NCBI RefSeq assembly: GCF_041154485.1
Contig: NZ_AP028670.1
Span: forward strand, 682,001 to 746,000
DNA from: Variovorax sp. V93
GTDB lineage: Bacteria; Pseudomonadota; Gammaproteobacteria; Burkholderiales; Burkholderiaceae_C
Length of the DNA stretch: 64,000 nucleotides
Direction: 5' to 3'
Shown: positions 1 through 10,338 of the stretch, piece by piece
How positions within the stretch are numbered: the stretch's first letter is position 1
Layout of the letters: each line of letters begins with the position of its first letter
Program-made: the position numbers and the translations under genes
The notes under the pieces: generated by a model
Seen by the model: only the letters and a program-made list of their open reading frames with translations
What the model was told of the DNA's origin: nothing
Databases searched by the model: none

Positions 1-398
1 ATGGTCGGCAGGCGCTTCTCGGCGAACTGGTGCTCGGTGAAGCCACCGACCACGCGCACCCATTGCGGCGCCGGCGTGACGGCCACCTGGCGCCTGAGCA
101 TGCCCATGGCGTCGGCCAGGCTGCGCACGCCGTCCCAGCGCAGCTCCATGTTGAAGTTGAGCCCGCCGCGGATGATGTGCAGGTGGTTGTCGATCAGGCC
201 CGGCAGCACGCGCTTGCCCTGCAGGTCGATCACGCGGGTGTGGCTGCGGGCGAGCGGCAGGATGTCCTCGGCCCGGCCCACGTGCGTGAAGCGGCCGTCC
301 TTGATGGCCACCGCATCGGCCGTGGGATTGGCGCGGTCGAGGGTGGTGAACAGCCCGCGGTGCAGGATCAGGTCGGGGGTCTTCTCGGTGTCAGCCAT
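1..398 (-). CDS. Amidohydrolase family protein (YtcJ-like), N-terminal part, cut by window edge
   Basis: The first 132 or so codons of a metal-dependent amidohydrolase are visible; the rest lies left of the window. The start is ATG at 398, preceded by a GGAG-type ribosome site. After a short beta-strand region typical of these enzymes (DLILHRGLFTTLD, VAIKDGRFTHVG) comes the metal-binding opening of the barrel, LPGLIDNHLH, at about residues 70-79. The usual HxH is NHLH here, as in the amidohydrolase 3 (YtcJ) group. The stop of the XapX gene lies inside its first codons, so the two genes overlap by 8 bases and are surely co-transcribed. Substrate is unknown; the co-transcribed isochorismatase-like gene suggests amide or imide breakdown, but that is inference. 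Confidence 0.8.
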   Translation of the reverse strand, partial: MADTEKTPDLILHRGLFTTLDRANPTADAVAIKDGRFTHVGRAEDILPLARSHTRVIDLQGKRVLPGLIDNHLHIIRGGLNFNMELRWDGVRSLADAMGMLRRQVAVTPAPQWVRVVGGFTEHQFAEKRLPT

Positions 399-678
399 TG
401 CGGGGCTCCTTCGAAGATGCGGCGTCGGTCGCGGCGGTGGGCAGGCATTTCGGCAGCTCGCCGAACACATGCGGCTTGACCTGGTGGTGCAGCCAGGACG
501 CGGCCACGGCCTGCGGCCCGACCAGGCTCTTCACCAGCGGCGGAATCTGCTCGCCCAGCAGGATACCGAGCAATCCCACCAGCGCGATGACCGGCGGCGC
601 CGGCGAGCGCACCTGGAAGAGCGCATAGATCACGCCGACCAGAAGGCCGAGCGCAAGGGAAACGACATAGGGCTTCAT
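391..678 (-). CDS. XapX domain small membrane protein
   Basis: This gene encodes a 95-residue protein with two hydrophobic helices (about residues 4-21 and 31-50) joined by a short RSPAPP turn. That is the layout of the XapX family, small inner-membrane proteins of unknown role often found beside hydrolases. The C-terminal 40 residues are polar and probably cytoplasmic. The start is ATG at 678, 29 bases after the isochorismatase-like gene. Its stop overlaps the start of the amidohydrolase. The context suggests it assists or anchors the neighbouring hydrolase pathway, which is inference from gene order only. Confidence 0.8.
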   Translation of the reverse strand: MKPYVVSLALGLLVGVIYALFQVRSPAPPVIALVGLLGILLGEQIPPLVKSLVGPQAVAASWLHHQVKPHVFGELPKCLPTAATDAASSKEPRNG

Positions 679-707
679 GGCCGGGCCTTCCTTCTCTTCT
701 ATCCCGC

Positions 708-1361
708 TCAGCCTTCGTGCGCGCCGAACATGGTCTTGGCGTAGGTCACGCCCAGGCCGTAGGCGCCGCCCACCTTCTTCGCGATGCCGGTGGTCAGCTC
801 GTAGGTGTCGCCGCGCGCCCAGTCGCGCTGCAGTTCGAGCAGGTACTGCAGCGAGGTCATCGGCTGCGCGCCGGCCTGCACCATGCGCTCCATCGCGCGG
901 TTGTGTGCCTCGGCCGAGACATCGCCGCAGGCGTCGGCGATCACGTACACCTCGAAGCCCTGGTCGAGCGCCGACAGCGCCGGGCCGACGATGCACACGC
1001 TGGTCCACAGGCCCGCGAGCACGATGCGCGGCTTGCCGATCTCGTTGACGCGCTCGATCACGGCCGCGTCTTCCCAGGTGTTCATCGAGGTGCGGTCGAG
1101 CATCTTCTGGCCCGGGAAGGCGTCGGTGATCTCGCTGAACATCGGGCCCGAGAAGCTCTTCTCGGCCACCGTGGTCAGGATGGTCGAGACCTTGAAGCCG
1201 GCCGCGGCCTGCGCCACCAGCGCGGCGTTGTTGCGCAGGTTCACCGCATCGATCGAGTGCGTGGCAAAGGCCATCTGCGACTGGAAGTCGATCATCACCA
1301 GCGTGTGGTCGGTGGGGGTGAGCAGCTTGGCGCCGGCGGTGGGGGTGGCTTTGAGGGACAT
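708..1361 (-). CDS. Isochorismatase-like cysteine hydrolase (YcaC type)
   Basis: This is a 217-residue cytoplasmic hydrolase of the isochorismatase fold. The catalytic Asp sits in LVMIDFQ (Asp25) and the nucleophile Cys in LAGLWTSVCIVGPAL (Cys123), where the family has its conserved Cys. The later VYVIADACG strand is also typical of YcaC-type members. These enzymes cleave C-N bonds of small amides; the true substrate here is not known. It is the first gene of a leftward operon with XapX and the amidohydrolase and is divergent from a LysR regulator, which is the likely controller. It is not the maleamate amidohydrolase of the pic cluster; that role belongs to the gene at 20877. Confidence 0.82.
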   Translation of the reverse strand: MSLKATPTAGAKLLTPTDHTLVMIDFQSQMAFATHSIDAVNLRNNAALVAQAAAGFKVSTILTTVAEKSFSGPMFSEITDAFPGQKMLDRTSMNTWEDAAVIERVNEIGKPRIVLAGLWTSVCIVGPALSALDQGFEVYVIADACGDVSAEAHNRAMERMVQAGAQPMTSLQYLLELQRDWARGDTYELTTGIAKKVGGAYGLGVTYAKTMFGAHEG

Positions 1362-1486
1362 GGGAAGCTCCTTTGGGGTTGAGTGGATGTTCGATTCGAT
1401 TCACAATTGCTTTCGGAGGAAATCTCCTTGGCATGGGCTCAATCATCGGGGCCATTTCATCCGTCATCGACGAAACTTTTCACCAT

Positions 1487-1511
1487 CAATGATCGAAGTT
1501 TTCGATCATTG
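1487..1511. promoter_or_regulatory. Perfect 11-bp-arm palindrome in the LysR/isochorismatase intergenic region
   Basis: The arms CAATGATCGAA (1487-1497) and TTCGATCATTG (1501-1511) are perfect reverse complements around the spacer GTT. The site ends 19 bases before the chosen GTG start of the LysR gene and lies in the divergent control region. LysR proteins bind interrupted dyads of the T-N11-A type near their own promoters, so this is a good operator candidate. Confidence 0.6.
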
Positions 1512-1530
1512 CCTTTTCGAGGATTGCCGC

Positions 1531-2439
1531 GTGCTCAAACTCAGCCTGGAAGCCATCGAGGTCGTCGACGCCATTGCGCGGCACGGTTCCTTCGCCGCCG
1601 CCGCCGCGCGCCTGAACAAGGTGCCCTCCACCATCTCGTACGCGGTGGGCAAGCTGGAGGAGCAGCTGGGCATGCTGCTGTTCGAGCGCAACGGCCCGCG
1701 TGTGACCCTCACCGGCGCGGGCGAGGAAATGCTCAAGGAAGGCCGCTGGCTGCTCAGCGCCGCGAGCGACCTCGAATCGCGCATGCGGCAGATCGCCACC
1801 GGCTACGAGTCGGAGCTGCGGCTGGTGCACGACTCGCTCATTCCCACCGAGGCGCTGATCGGCGACATCCGCGCCTTCGAGGACCTGCGCTGCGGCACGC
1901 GGCTGCGCGTGGGCTGCGAGGCGCTCACGGGCAGCTGGGAGGCGCTGCGCGAGGGCCGCGCCGACATCGTGATTGCCGCGGGCGAAGGCCCGGCCGGCGG
2001 CGGCTACCAGGCCGTGGCCGTGGGCAGCCTGGAGTTCGCGTTCTGCGTGGCGCCCACGCACCCGCTCACGCGGCTGGGCCGGCCGGTGCAGCGCGGCGAC
2101 CTGCTGGAGTGCAACGCCATCGTGGTGGGCGACAGCGCGCGCACGCTGTCGGAGCGCACGGTGGGCCTGCTCGCGGGCCAGCCGCGCATCACCGTGCCGT
2201 CGATGGCCGCGAAGATCGCCTGCCAGGTGGCCGGGCTGGGCCATGGCTTCCTGCCGCGCGCCTGCATCGTGAACGAGCTCAGGCGAGGCACGCTGGTGGA
2301 ACTGCCGACCGAAGAGCCGCGCCCGCCCGAGGCCTTCTGGCTCGCATGGAAGACCAATGCGCAGGGCCAGGCGCTGCGCTGGTGGCGGGAGCGGATGAAC
2401 CGCACGCTGATACCGGCGCTGCTGCCGCGCTCGCCCTGA
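1531..2439 (+). CDS. LysR-family transcriptional regulator
   Basis: The gene encodes 302 residues in the usual LysR layout: winged helix-turn-helix in the first 65 residues (GSFAAAAARLNKVPSTISY is the recognition region), a linker helix, then a two-lobe effector-binding domain. I chose GTG at 1531 because family members begin LKLSLEAIE directly. An ATG at 1489 is in frame, but it lies inside the palindrome and would add an unusual leader. It is divergent from the isochorismatase/XapX/amidohydrolase operon, which it probably controls. The effector is unknown. Confidence 0.85.
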   Translation: MLKLSLEAIEVVDAIARHGSFAAAAARLNKVPSTISYAVGKLEEQLGMLLFERNGPRVTLTGAGEEMLKEGRWLLSAASDLESRMRQIATGYESELRLVHDSLIPTEALIGDIRAFEDLRCGTRLRVGCEALTGSWEALREGRADIVIAAGEGPAGGGYQAVAVGSLEFAFCVAPTHPLTRLGRPVQRGDLLECNAIVVGDSARTLSERTVGLLAGQPRITVPSMAAKIACQVAGLGHGFLPRACIVNELRRGTLVELPTEEPRPPEAFWLAWKTNAQGQALRWWRERMNRTLIPALLPRSP

Positions 2440-2469
2440 GCGGCCGCACCGGCAAGCCCGCCGCGAGAC

Positions 2470-3465
2470 TCAGTCCGCGGTCGCGCCCGACTTCTTCACC
2501 AGCTCGGCCCAGCGCGGGATCTCGCGCGCCATGTGGTCGCGCAGTTCCTCCGGCGTGCTGCCGACGATCTCCATGGCCAACTGGCCCGAGAGCTTGGCCT
2601 GCACGTCAGGCTGCTTCAGCGCCTTCACAATCTCGGCATTCAGGCGCTGCACGATGGGCCTGGGCGTGCCCTTGGGCGCATACACGGCCTGCCAGGACGA
2701 CATCTCGAAGCCCGGCACGCCCGACTCGATCATGGTCGGCAGTTCCGGCACCAGCGCGATGCGCTTGCCGGTGGTCACGGCCAGCAGCTTGAGCCGGCCG
2801 CTCTTGACGAGCGGCAGCGCGGCCGTCACCTGGTCGAACATGAAGGGCACCAGGCCCGACGCGACATCGGTCATGGCGGGCGGCGTGCCCTTGTACGGCA
2901 CGTGCGTGAGCTTGACGCCGATCATGTCGGCGAACATCTCGCCCGCCAGGTGCGTCGAGGTGCCGGCGCCGGACGAGGCGAAGGTGCGCTTGGATTCGTC
3001 CTTCTTGAGCAGCGCGATCAGCTCGGCCACCGAGTTCACGCCGAGCTCGCTGTTGACGATCAGCACGTTGGGCAGCCGGCCGACCAGCGACACGGGCTCG
3101 AAGTCCTTCATCGGGTCATAGGGCAGCTTCTTGTAGAGGCTGGCGTTGATGGCGTGCGTGCTGATGGTGCCGCCGAACAGCGTGTAGCCGTCGGGCGCGG
3201 CCTTGGCCACGTAGGCCGCGCCGATGCCGCCGGCCTGCCCCGGCTTGTTGTCCACCACCACCGACTGGTGAAGGCTCTCCTGCAGCTTGTTCGACAGGAT
3301 GCGGCCCACGATATCGGTGGAGCCGCCGGCCGTGAAGGGCACGACGTAAGTGATGGGCTTGGCCGTGGGCCACTCGGCCTGCGCGAGGGCCGCGGCCGGG
3401 GCCAATGCAAGTGAGGATGCGAGTGCGGCAAACAGAAGGCCGGCGGCGCGTGGGATGAAGGGCAT
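2470..3465 (-). CDS. Tripartite tricarboxylate transporter substrate-binding protein (Bug/TctC)
   Basis: This encodes a 331-residue periplasmic binding protein with a Sec signal peptide (about residues 1-29, ending in an Ala-rich stretch before EWPTAKP). The Bug pattern is complete: VPFTAGGSTDIVGR near the start of the mature protein, then NKPGQAGGIGA, then the PDGYTLF loop, and a PYKGTPPAMTDVASG segment in the middle. Such proteins bind carboxylates and are very numerous in Burkholderiales, mostly without nearby TctA/TctB membrane partners, as here. It is the third gene, after the dehydratase and the RraA-like aldolase, on the same strand (45 bases after the latter), so it may bind the sugar acid or keto acid that this operon handles. 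Confidence 0.9.
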   Translation of the reverse strand: MPFIPRAAGLLFAALASSLALAPAAALAQAEWPTAKPITYVVPFTAGGSTDIVGRILSNKLQESLHQSVVVDNKPGQAGGIGAAYVAKAAPDGYTLFGGTISTHAINASLYKKLPYDPMKDFEPVSLVGRLPNVLIVNSELGVNSVAELIALLKKDESKRTFASSGAGTSTHLAGEMFADMIGVKLTHVPYKGTPPAMTDVASGLVPFMFDQVTAALPLVKSGRLKLLAVTTGKRIALVPELPTMIESGVPGFEMSSWQAVYAPKGTPRPIVQRLNAEIVKALKQPDVQAKLSGQLAMEIVGSTPEELRDHMAREIPRWAELVKKSGATAD

Positions 3466-3510
3466 GGTGTTGTCTCTCTTGTCGTTGGTCGTCGTCGGGA
3501 AAAGCCGGAC

Positions 3511-4221
3511 TCAGCGCCCGCAGGCCTGGCGCCAGGCGGCGAACTCGGTGCGGCTTTGCTCCTCGGTCGGCGGATAGAGGCCGAGGATGGAGCGGCCCTC
3601 GAGCACCTTCTCCTGCACGAAGTCCTCGAAGACCGTCATCTCGGTGGCCTCGGCCGCGATCTCGTCGGCCATGGCCGCCGGAATCACGATGACGCCTTCG
3701 GCATCGCCCACCACCACGTCGCCAGGCCACACGGCCACGTCGCCGCAGCCGATCGGCACGTTGATGTCGATGGCCTGGTGCAGGGTCAGGTTGGTGGGCG
3801 CGCTCGGGCGCTGGTGGTAGGCCGGAAAGCCGAACCTGGCGATGTCGGGGCTGTCGCGAAAGCCGCCGTCGGTGACCACGCCGGCCACGCCGCGTTTCAT
3901 GAGCCGGCTCACCAGGATGCCGCCGGCCGAGGCGGCGCGCGCGTCCTTGCGGCTGTCCATCAGCAGCACCGCGCCCACCGGGCACTGCTCCACGGCCTGG
4001 CGCTGCGGGTGGTTGCGGTCGTTGAACACGGTGATGGGGTTCAGGTCTTCGCGCGCCGGCATGTAGCGCAGCGTGAAGGCCTCGCCGACCATGTTGGGCA
4101 GGCTCGCATCGAGCGGATGCACGTCCTGGATGAACTGGTTGCGCAGTCCGCGCTTGAACAGCGCCGTGCACAGGGTGGCGGTGCTGACCTTCATCAGCTT
4201 CTCGCGGGTTTGGGGATTCAC
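3511..4221 (-). CDS. RraA-family protein, 4-hydroxy-4-methyl-2-oxoglutarate aldolase-like
   Basis: This 236-residue protein belongs to the RraA/HMG-aldolase fold. The signature VAGVVTDGGFRDSPDI holds the conserved Arg-Asp pair for metal and substrate, and GDVVVGDAEGVIVIP follows. Family members in such operons are class II aldolases or oxaloacetate decarboxylases acting on small keto acids; the RNase E inhibitor role of E. coli RraA is unlikely for this longer form. The start is GTG at 4221 with GGAGAG 8 bases upstream; an in-frame ATG at 4194 lacks a comparable site. It is 23 bases after the dehydratase, so the two are co-expressed and may act in sequence on a sugar acid. Confidence 0.8.
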   Translation of the reverse strand: MNPQTREKLMKVSTATLCTALFKRGLRNQFIQDVHPLDASLPNMVGEAFTLRYMPAREDLNPITVFNDRNHPQRQAVEQCPVGAVLLMDSRKDARAASAGGILVSRLMKRGVAGVVTDGGFRDSPDIARFGFPAYHQRPSAPTNLTLHQAIDINVPIGCGDVAVWPGDVVVGDAEGVIVIPAAMADEIAAEATEMTVFEDFVQEKVLEGRSILGLYPPTEEQSRTEFAAWRQACGR

Positions 4222-4244
4222 GTTGTCGCTCTCCGTTGTGGTCT

Positions 4245-5972
<1,728 letters not shown>

Positions 5973-6055
5973 CGGAGGCGGAACCGGTATTCTTTGTGGG
6001 ATCCGCCACATTAAAACACTAATATATCACTCGGTCAAAGCGAAAATTCGAACGA

Positions 6056-6748
6056 ATGACAGCCCTCCCCCGGATCCGACTCGACCGCACACGCCTTGCA
6101 GCGCCCCAGGTGCTTGAAAAGCTGCGCGACGCCATCCTCTCCCTCGAACTCGTGCCCGGCACGGTGCTGGTCCGCCAGGAGCTGGCCGACCGCTTCGGCG
6201 TGAGCCAGACGCCGGTGCGCGAGGCGCTGCTGCGCCTGGCCGAGGAAGGCCTGGTGGACGTGTTCCCGCAGCACGCCACGCTGGTGAGCCGCATCGACGT
6301 CGATGCCGCGAGGCAGGCGCACTTCCTGCGCCGCTCGATCGAGCTCGAGATCGTGCATCAGCTGGCCGAAGAGGCGCCGCCCGAGCTGGTGGCCCAGCTG
6401 CAGGCCCAGGTCGCGCTGCAGGCCACGCTGGCGGCGGCGCGGCAGTACGGCGACTTCGTCGGCGCCGACCGCAAGTTCCACCAGCTGATGTATGAAGCCG
6501 CGGGCGTGCCGAGCCTGTGGGACATGGTGTGCCGCGTCTCGGGCCACGTGGACCGCCTGCGGCGCCTGCACCTGCCCACGGCGGGCAAGACCGAGGCAAT
6601 CCTGCGCGACCACCGCGCCATCGTGCGCGCCATCGCCAGGCACGACGGCGCCGCGGCGCAGAAGGCGCTGCGCGAGCACCTCTCCGGCACGCTGAGCTCG
6701 CTGCCGGAGATCTGTGCGCGTCATCCGGATTTCATTGCGGGGAAATAG
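6056..6748 (+). CDS. GntR-family regulator, FCD subfamily
   Basis: This encodes 230 residues: an N-terminal winged helix domain (residues 15-80, with LADRFGVSQTPVREALLRLAEEGLV, the classic GntR recognition stretch) and an all-helical FCD domain. The FCD domain has the metal/ligand His pattern (FHQLMYEAAG, HRAIVRAIARHD). It is divergent from the sugar-acid dehydratase operon across an 83-bp gap and is its likely repressor. In that gap 6018-6031 is an imperfect dyad (10 of 14 positions symmetric, centred on ATATAT), a weak operator candidate. Ligand unknown, but organic acids are usual for this subfamily. Confidence 0.88.
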   Translation: MTALPRIRLDRTRLAAPQVLEKLRDAILSLELVPGTVLVRQELADRFGVSQTPVREALLRLAEEGLVDVFPQHATLVSRIDVDAARQAHFLRRSIELEIVHQLAEEAPPELVAQLQAQVALQATLAAARQYGDFVGADRKFHQLMYEAAGVPSLWDMVCRVSGHVDRLRRLHLPTAGKTEAILRDHRAIVRAIARHDGAAAQKALREHLSGTLSSLPEICARHPDFIAGK

Positions 6749-6867
6749 CGCGGCCAGCCAGCCTCTCCGATTCACCGGCGGCCGATCTCGCGCGGCTGAA
6801 TTCGGAATCCACCAGAAACGAGGAGTTGATAGTTGGCGTCAGGAGCTTCGCCTGCGGATCATTCCCG

Positions 6868-8661
6868 TCAGTACATATCGGCTGCCAGCGCCGTCACGCT
6901 TTCCGCGCCATCAACGATGCTGTCGCGCAGCCCGGGCGCCTTGGCGAGGATGTGCTCGGCATAGAAGCGCGCGGTCGCGATCTTGGCCTGCATGAAATCC
7001 ACGTCGACGTTGTGCGACGCAAGGTCCTCTGCAATGATCAGCGAGCGCGCCAGCTGCCAGCCGGCCACGAGGTTGCCCGCGAGCATCAGGTAGGGCACGC
7101 TGCCTGCGAACACCGCGTTGGGCGAGGCCTTGGTCTGGCCCGCCACGAAATCCACCACTTCCACAAAAGCCTCGCGCGCGGCCTTCAGGCGCTTGAGCAC
7201 CGCCGCCGCGGCCGCGCTGCTGTCGCTCTTGGCAAGCTCGGCTTCGGTCTTCTCGATCTGCGCCGCAATGGCCCTGGCGGTCTGGCCGCCGTCGCGCGCC
7301 GTCTTGCGGCCCACGAGGTCGTTGGCCTGGATCGCGGTGGTGCCTTCGTAGATCGTGAGGATCTTGGCGTCGCGGTAGTACTGCGCCGCACCGGTCTCCT
7401 CGATGAAGCCCATGCCGCCATGCACCTGCACGCCGAGCGAGGTCACTTCGAGGCTCATCTCGGTGCTGTAGCCCTTGACCAGCGGCACCATGAATTCGTA
7501 GAAGGCCTGGTTCTGCTTGCGCGCCTCGGCATCGGGATGGTGGTGCGCAGCGTCGTAGGCGGCGGCGGCCACCGAGGCCATGGCGCGGCAGCCTTCGGTG
7601 TAGGCGCGCATGGTCATCAGCATGCGCTTGACGTCGGGGTGGTGGATGATGGGCGCGCTCGCGTTCATCGACCCGTCGACGGGGCGGCTCTGCACGCGGT
7701 CTTTCGCGTAGGCCACGGCGTGCTGGTAGGCGCGTTCGGCAATCGCGATGCCCTGCATGCCCACGGCGTAGCGGGCCGAGTTCATCATGATGAACATGTA
7801 CTCGAGGCCGCGGTTCTCCTGGCCCACAAGATAACCGACGGCACCGCCGTGGTCGCCATACTGCAGCACGGCGGTCGGCGAGGCCTTGATGCCCATCTTG
7901 TGCTCGATGCTCACGCAGTGCACGTCGTTGCGTTCGCTTAAGCGACCGTCCTTGTTCACGAGGAACTTCGGCACCACGAACAGGCTGATGCCCTTCACGC
8001 CTTCGGGCGCGCCGGTGACGCGTGCGAGCACCAGGTGCACGATGTTCTCGGCCATGTCGTGCTCACCGTAGGTGATGAAGATCTTGGTGCCGAAGACCTT
8101 GTAGGTGCCGTCGGGCTGCGGTTCGGCGCGGCTGCGCACCAGCGCCAGGTCGCTGCCGGCCTGCGGCTCGGTGAGGTTCATGGTGCCGGTCCACTGGCCG
8201 CTCACGAGCTTCTCCAGGTACACCGCCTTGAGTTCGTCGGAGCCGGCCGTGAGCAGCGCCTCGATGGCGCCGTCGCTCAAAAGCGGGCACAGCGCGAAGC
8301 TCATGTTGGCCGAATTGAGCATCTCGCCGCAGGCCGCGCCGATGGTCTTGGGCAGGCCCTGGCCGCCGAAATCCGCCGGATGCTGAAGGCCTTGCCAGCC
8401 ACCCGACACGTACTGCGCGAAGGCTTCCTTGAAGCCCGGCGTGGTCGTGACCTGGCCGTCCTTGAAGGACGAGGGGTTGCGGTCGCCCTCGATGTTCAGC
8501 GGCGCCACCACGTCCTGGTTGAAGCGCGCGCATTCCTCGAGCACGGCCTGCGCGGTTTCGAGGCCGGCGTCCTCGAAGCCCGGCAGCCTGGCGATCTCGC
8601 CGATGTTGGCCAGGTGCTCGATGTCGAACAGCATGTCCTTGAGGGGGGCGGTGTAGCTCAT
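6868..8661 (-). CDS. Acyl-CoA dehydrogenase, long form with C-terminal domain (DmdC-like)
   Basis: The 597-residue flavoenzyme oxidises an acyl-CoA to the enoyl-CoA. The N-terminal region (SYTAPLKDMLFDIEHL) and C-terminal extension identify the long bacterial group that includes 3-methylmercaptopropionyl-CoA dehydrogenase. TEPQAGSDLA and FITYGEHD lie around the FAD and substrate site. QVHGGMGFIEETG and IYEGTTAIQANDLVGRK are the conserved helix and FAD-contact motifs. I start at ATG 8661, which gives the family N-terminus; ATG at 8667, two codons earlier, is also possible. It stands alone, transcribed leftward. A link to picolinate breakdown is not implied; it could serve fatty acids or the CoA module at 31-36 kb. 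Confidence 0.88.
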   Translation of the reverse strand: MSYTAPLKDMLFDIEHLANIGEIARLPGFEDAGLETAQAVLEECARFNQDVVAPLNIEGDRNPSSFKDGQVTTTPGFKEAFAQYVSGGWQGLQHPADFGGQGLPKTIGAACGEMLNSANMSFALCPLLSDGAIEALLTAGSDELKAVYLEKLVSGQWTGTMNLTEPQAGSDLALVRSRAEPQPDGTYKVFGTKIFITYGEHDMAENIVHLVLARVTGAPEGVKGISLFVVPKFLVNKDGRLSERNDVHCVSIEHKMGIKASPTAVLQYGDHGGAVGYLVGQENRGLEYMFIMMNSARYAVGMQGIAIAERAYQHAVAYAKDRVQSRPVDGSMNASAPIIHHPDVKRMLMTMRAYTEGCRAMASVAAAAYDAAHHHPDAEARKQNQAFYEFMVPLVKGYSTEMSLEVTSLGVQVHGGMGFIEETGAAQYYRDAKILTIYEGTTAIQANDLVGRKTARDGGQTARAIAAQIEKTEAELAKSDSSAAAAAVLKRLKAAREAFVEVVDFVAGQTKASPNAVFAGSVPYLMLAGNLVAGWQLARSLIIAEDLASHNVDVDFMQAKIATARFYAEHILAKAPGLRDSIVDGAESVTALAADMY

Positions 8662-8797
8662 CTCCATCCTGCTTCCAGAGCAGTCCCAAATTACTTAATT
8701 GACACAACTTACGTGCGGGCAAGCGATACGGACGCCGAAAGAAAGCAGTGGGCCCATATTCATCAGTCGCCGAAAGACGAAAACTCCATCAGACGAC

Positions 8798-9328
8798 TCA
8801 AATTCCCTTTTCCTTCTTTTCATGCGCATCGACGAGCTGCGCAAGCAACCTCATGAAGACAACGCGATCTTCTGGCGACAGCGGTTCGATCAGCAGTTCT
8901 TGAGAGCGGTGAATGCTTTCTTGCAAGTCGTTGATCAGGTTGAGTCCATCCGTGGTGATCACCGAAAGCCTTGATCGACGATCATCCGGGTTGACGCGGG
9001 TTTCGACCAACCCCTTGTCACCGAGACGTTTGAGCACTTCCGCCGTCGTTGTCCGGTCCAGCGAAAGCTCTCGACCGATCGCTTTCTGATCCAGCCAGGG
9101 GTTCATCGAAAGCGCCGTCAGCATGCCGACCTGAAGCGGAGTGATGCTTTCGGACTTGCATAGATCGAAAAAGATCGCCTGTCCGATCTGGGTCAGCCTG
9201 CGGATGAGGAAACCCGGGCGACGCCACATGACCTGGCGCAATGGATTGAAAGGCTCTGGGACCAGGTGCTTTGCCACATCGGCTGAGCCGACCGTCTTTT
9301 TCTGAGCGGGAGAACGCTTTGTCATCAT
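8798..9328 (-). CDS. picR: MarR-family regulator, PicR-like
   Basis: This 176-residue regulator of the MarR family has a winged helix (about residues 80-140) with QKAIGRELSLDRTTTAEVLKRLGDKGLVETRVNPDDRRS. The last part is the family's wing with the DxRS motif. The start is ATG at 9328 (a second ATG follows at once); the open frame extends further upstream only to a TTG without support. It is the last gene of the leftward operon that encodes the molybdenum hydroxylase and deformylase. In Alcaligenes faecalis JQ135 the pic cluster also carries a regulator gene, picR, that I recall as MarR-type. It would act on the divergent control region at 15.1-15.3 kb, probably as a repressor released by a pyridine acid; that is inference. 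Confidence 0.78.
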   Translation of the reverse strand: MMTKRSPAQKKTVGSADVAKHLVPEPFNPLRQVMWRRPGFLIRRLTQIGQAIFFDLCKSESITPLQVGMLTALSMNPWLDQKAIGRELSLDRTTTAEVLKRLGDKGLVETRVNPDDRRSRLSVITTDGLNLINDLQESIHRSQELLIEPLSPEDRVVFMRLLAQLVDAHEKKEKGI

Positions 9329-9411
9329 CTCGAGATCGCTGAAGGTGTCAGCCGACGAGTTTATCGACTCCCTTGAGTGTGAATGGAAACCCAACTGCGC
9401 TTCAGGTTGCG

Positions 9412-10218
9412 CTAGCGCAGGTCGACCTTCAGGTAATCACCAAGCAAGCGATAAAAATCTTCCTCGTCATCCCACGGGATCATGTGCCCGGCGTTCAAGG
9501 CCGTGCATTGCGACAATCCAGGCGAGAGAGCCTCGATCTCGGCAAGGTCTTCCGGCAGCATCACCCCTCCTCGGCCCGCGGCCATCAGAAGTCCAGGCGT
9601 CCGCAGTTTGGGTAGATCGGCGTGGATGTCGTCCTCATGGAAGCCAGCATGCGCCTGGACAACAGCATCCTGGTCGCACGTATGGAGCCATTCGGCCCTC
9701 AGCCGCAATTGTTCATCTGTCCACGTGGGCGCATAGGGGCGAAGCTCTTCGGCCGTGATGCCATTGACAGCCATTTGGATCGACTCGACATACCAAGCCA
9801 GAGGGACTGGATAAGGTCGGCGGCCCGGGCCGGACATTGGCGGATCGACAAGCAGCAGCCTGGCCATGCGTCCCGGATCGAGCGCCGCGGCGCGAATCGC
9901 CACGCGGGCGCCCATTGAGTGACCCAGCACCGTCACGGATGACCACCCCAGGACATTCAGCAGATCCAGCACATCGGCCGCCATGGCATCAAGGGTCGCG
10001 ACCATCCCCGGCGCGCTGAAGGACAGACCGCGCCCCCGGAAGTCAAGGACATGGACGTCGAAGTGCCGAGCCAATCGTTCGGCGACGAAGCCCCAGGTAA
10101 TTGCAGGACTCGTAATTCCGGGCAACAGGAGCAGTCGAGGACCCTGTCCTCCATAGCGCAAGAGGTGCAGCCGCACCCCGTTTGCACGGATGTGATAGCC
10201 AAGAAGGAAGGAACTCAT
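9412..10218 (-). CDS. picE: N-formylmaleamate deformylase (NicD/PicE-like alpha/beta-hydrolase)
   Basis: This 268-residue alpha/beta-hydrolase turns N-formylmaleamate into maleamate and formate. The nucleophile is Ser101 in VLGHSMGAR, the acid Asp125 in LLLVDPP and the base His245 in LNAGHMIPWD. These are the same residue numbers I recall for the catalytic triad of Pseudomonas putida NicD, and the total length is the same. The oxyanion region is LLPGITSPAITWG. There is no signal peptide, so it acts in the cytoplasm. It follows the picA genes on the same strand after 120 bases and precedes the MarR gene by 83. The step before it is encoded by the dioxygenase at 19837 in the divergent operon. 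Confidence 0.88.
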   Translation of the reverse strand: MSSFLLGYHIRANGVRLHLLRYGGQGPRLLLLPGITSPAITWGFVAERLARHFDVHVLDFRGRGLSFSAPGMVATLDAMAADVLDLLNVLGWSSVTVLGHSMGARVAIRAAALDPGRMARLLLVDPPMSGPGRRPYPVPLAWYVESIQMAVNGITAEELRPYAPTWTDEQLRLRAEWLHTCDQDAVVQAHAGFHEDDIHADLPKLRTPGLLMAAGRGGVMLPEDLAEIEALSPGLSQCTALNAGHMIPWDDEEDFYRLLGDYLKVDLR

Positions 10219-10338
10219 TCAGACTCCGAAAATATTCATGCGGCCAACTCTGTGACGCGAGCATCACGCTCAAACCGACGTTGAAAGAACCATCGAAACG
10301 CTCGCCTGGGCCGCTTGCCTCTCCTGCAGCGAGCCATG

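Noticed and set aside
708..1361. Isochorismatase-like gene as a second maleamate amidohydrolase
   Set aside because: It lacks the maleamate-type KTSPSAFFGT loop and lies in an unrelated operon; YcaC-type features dominate.
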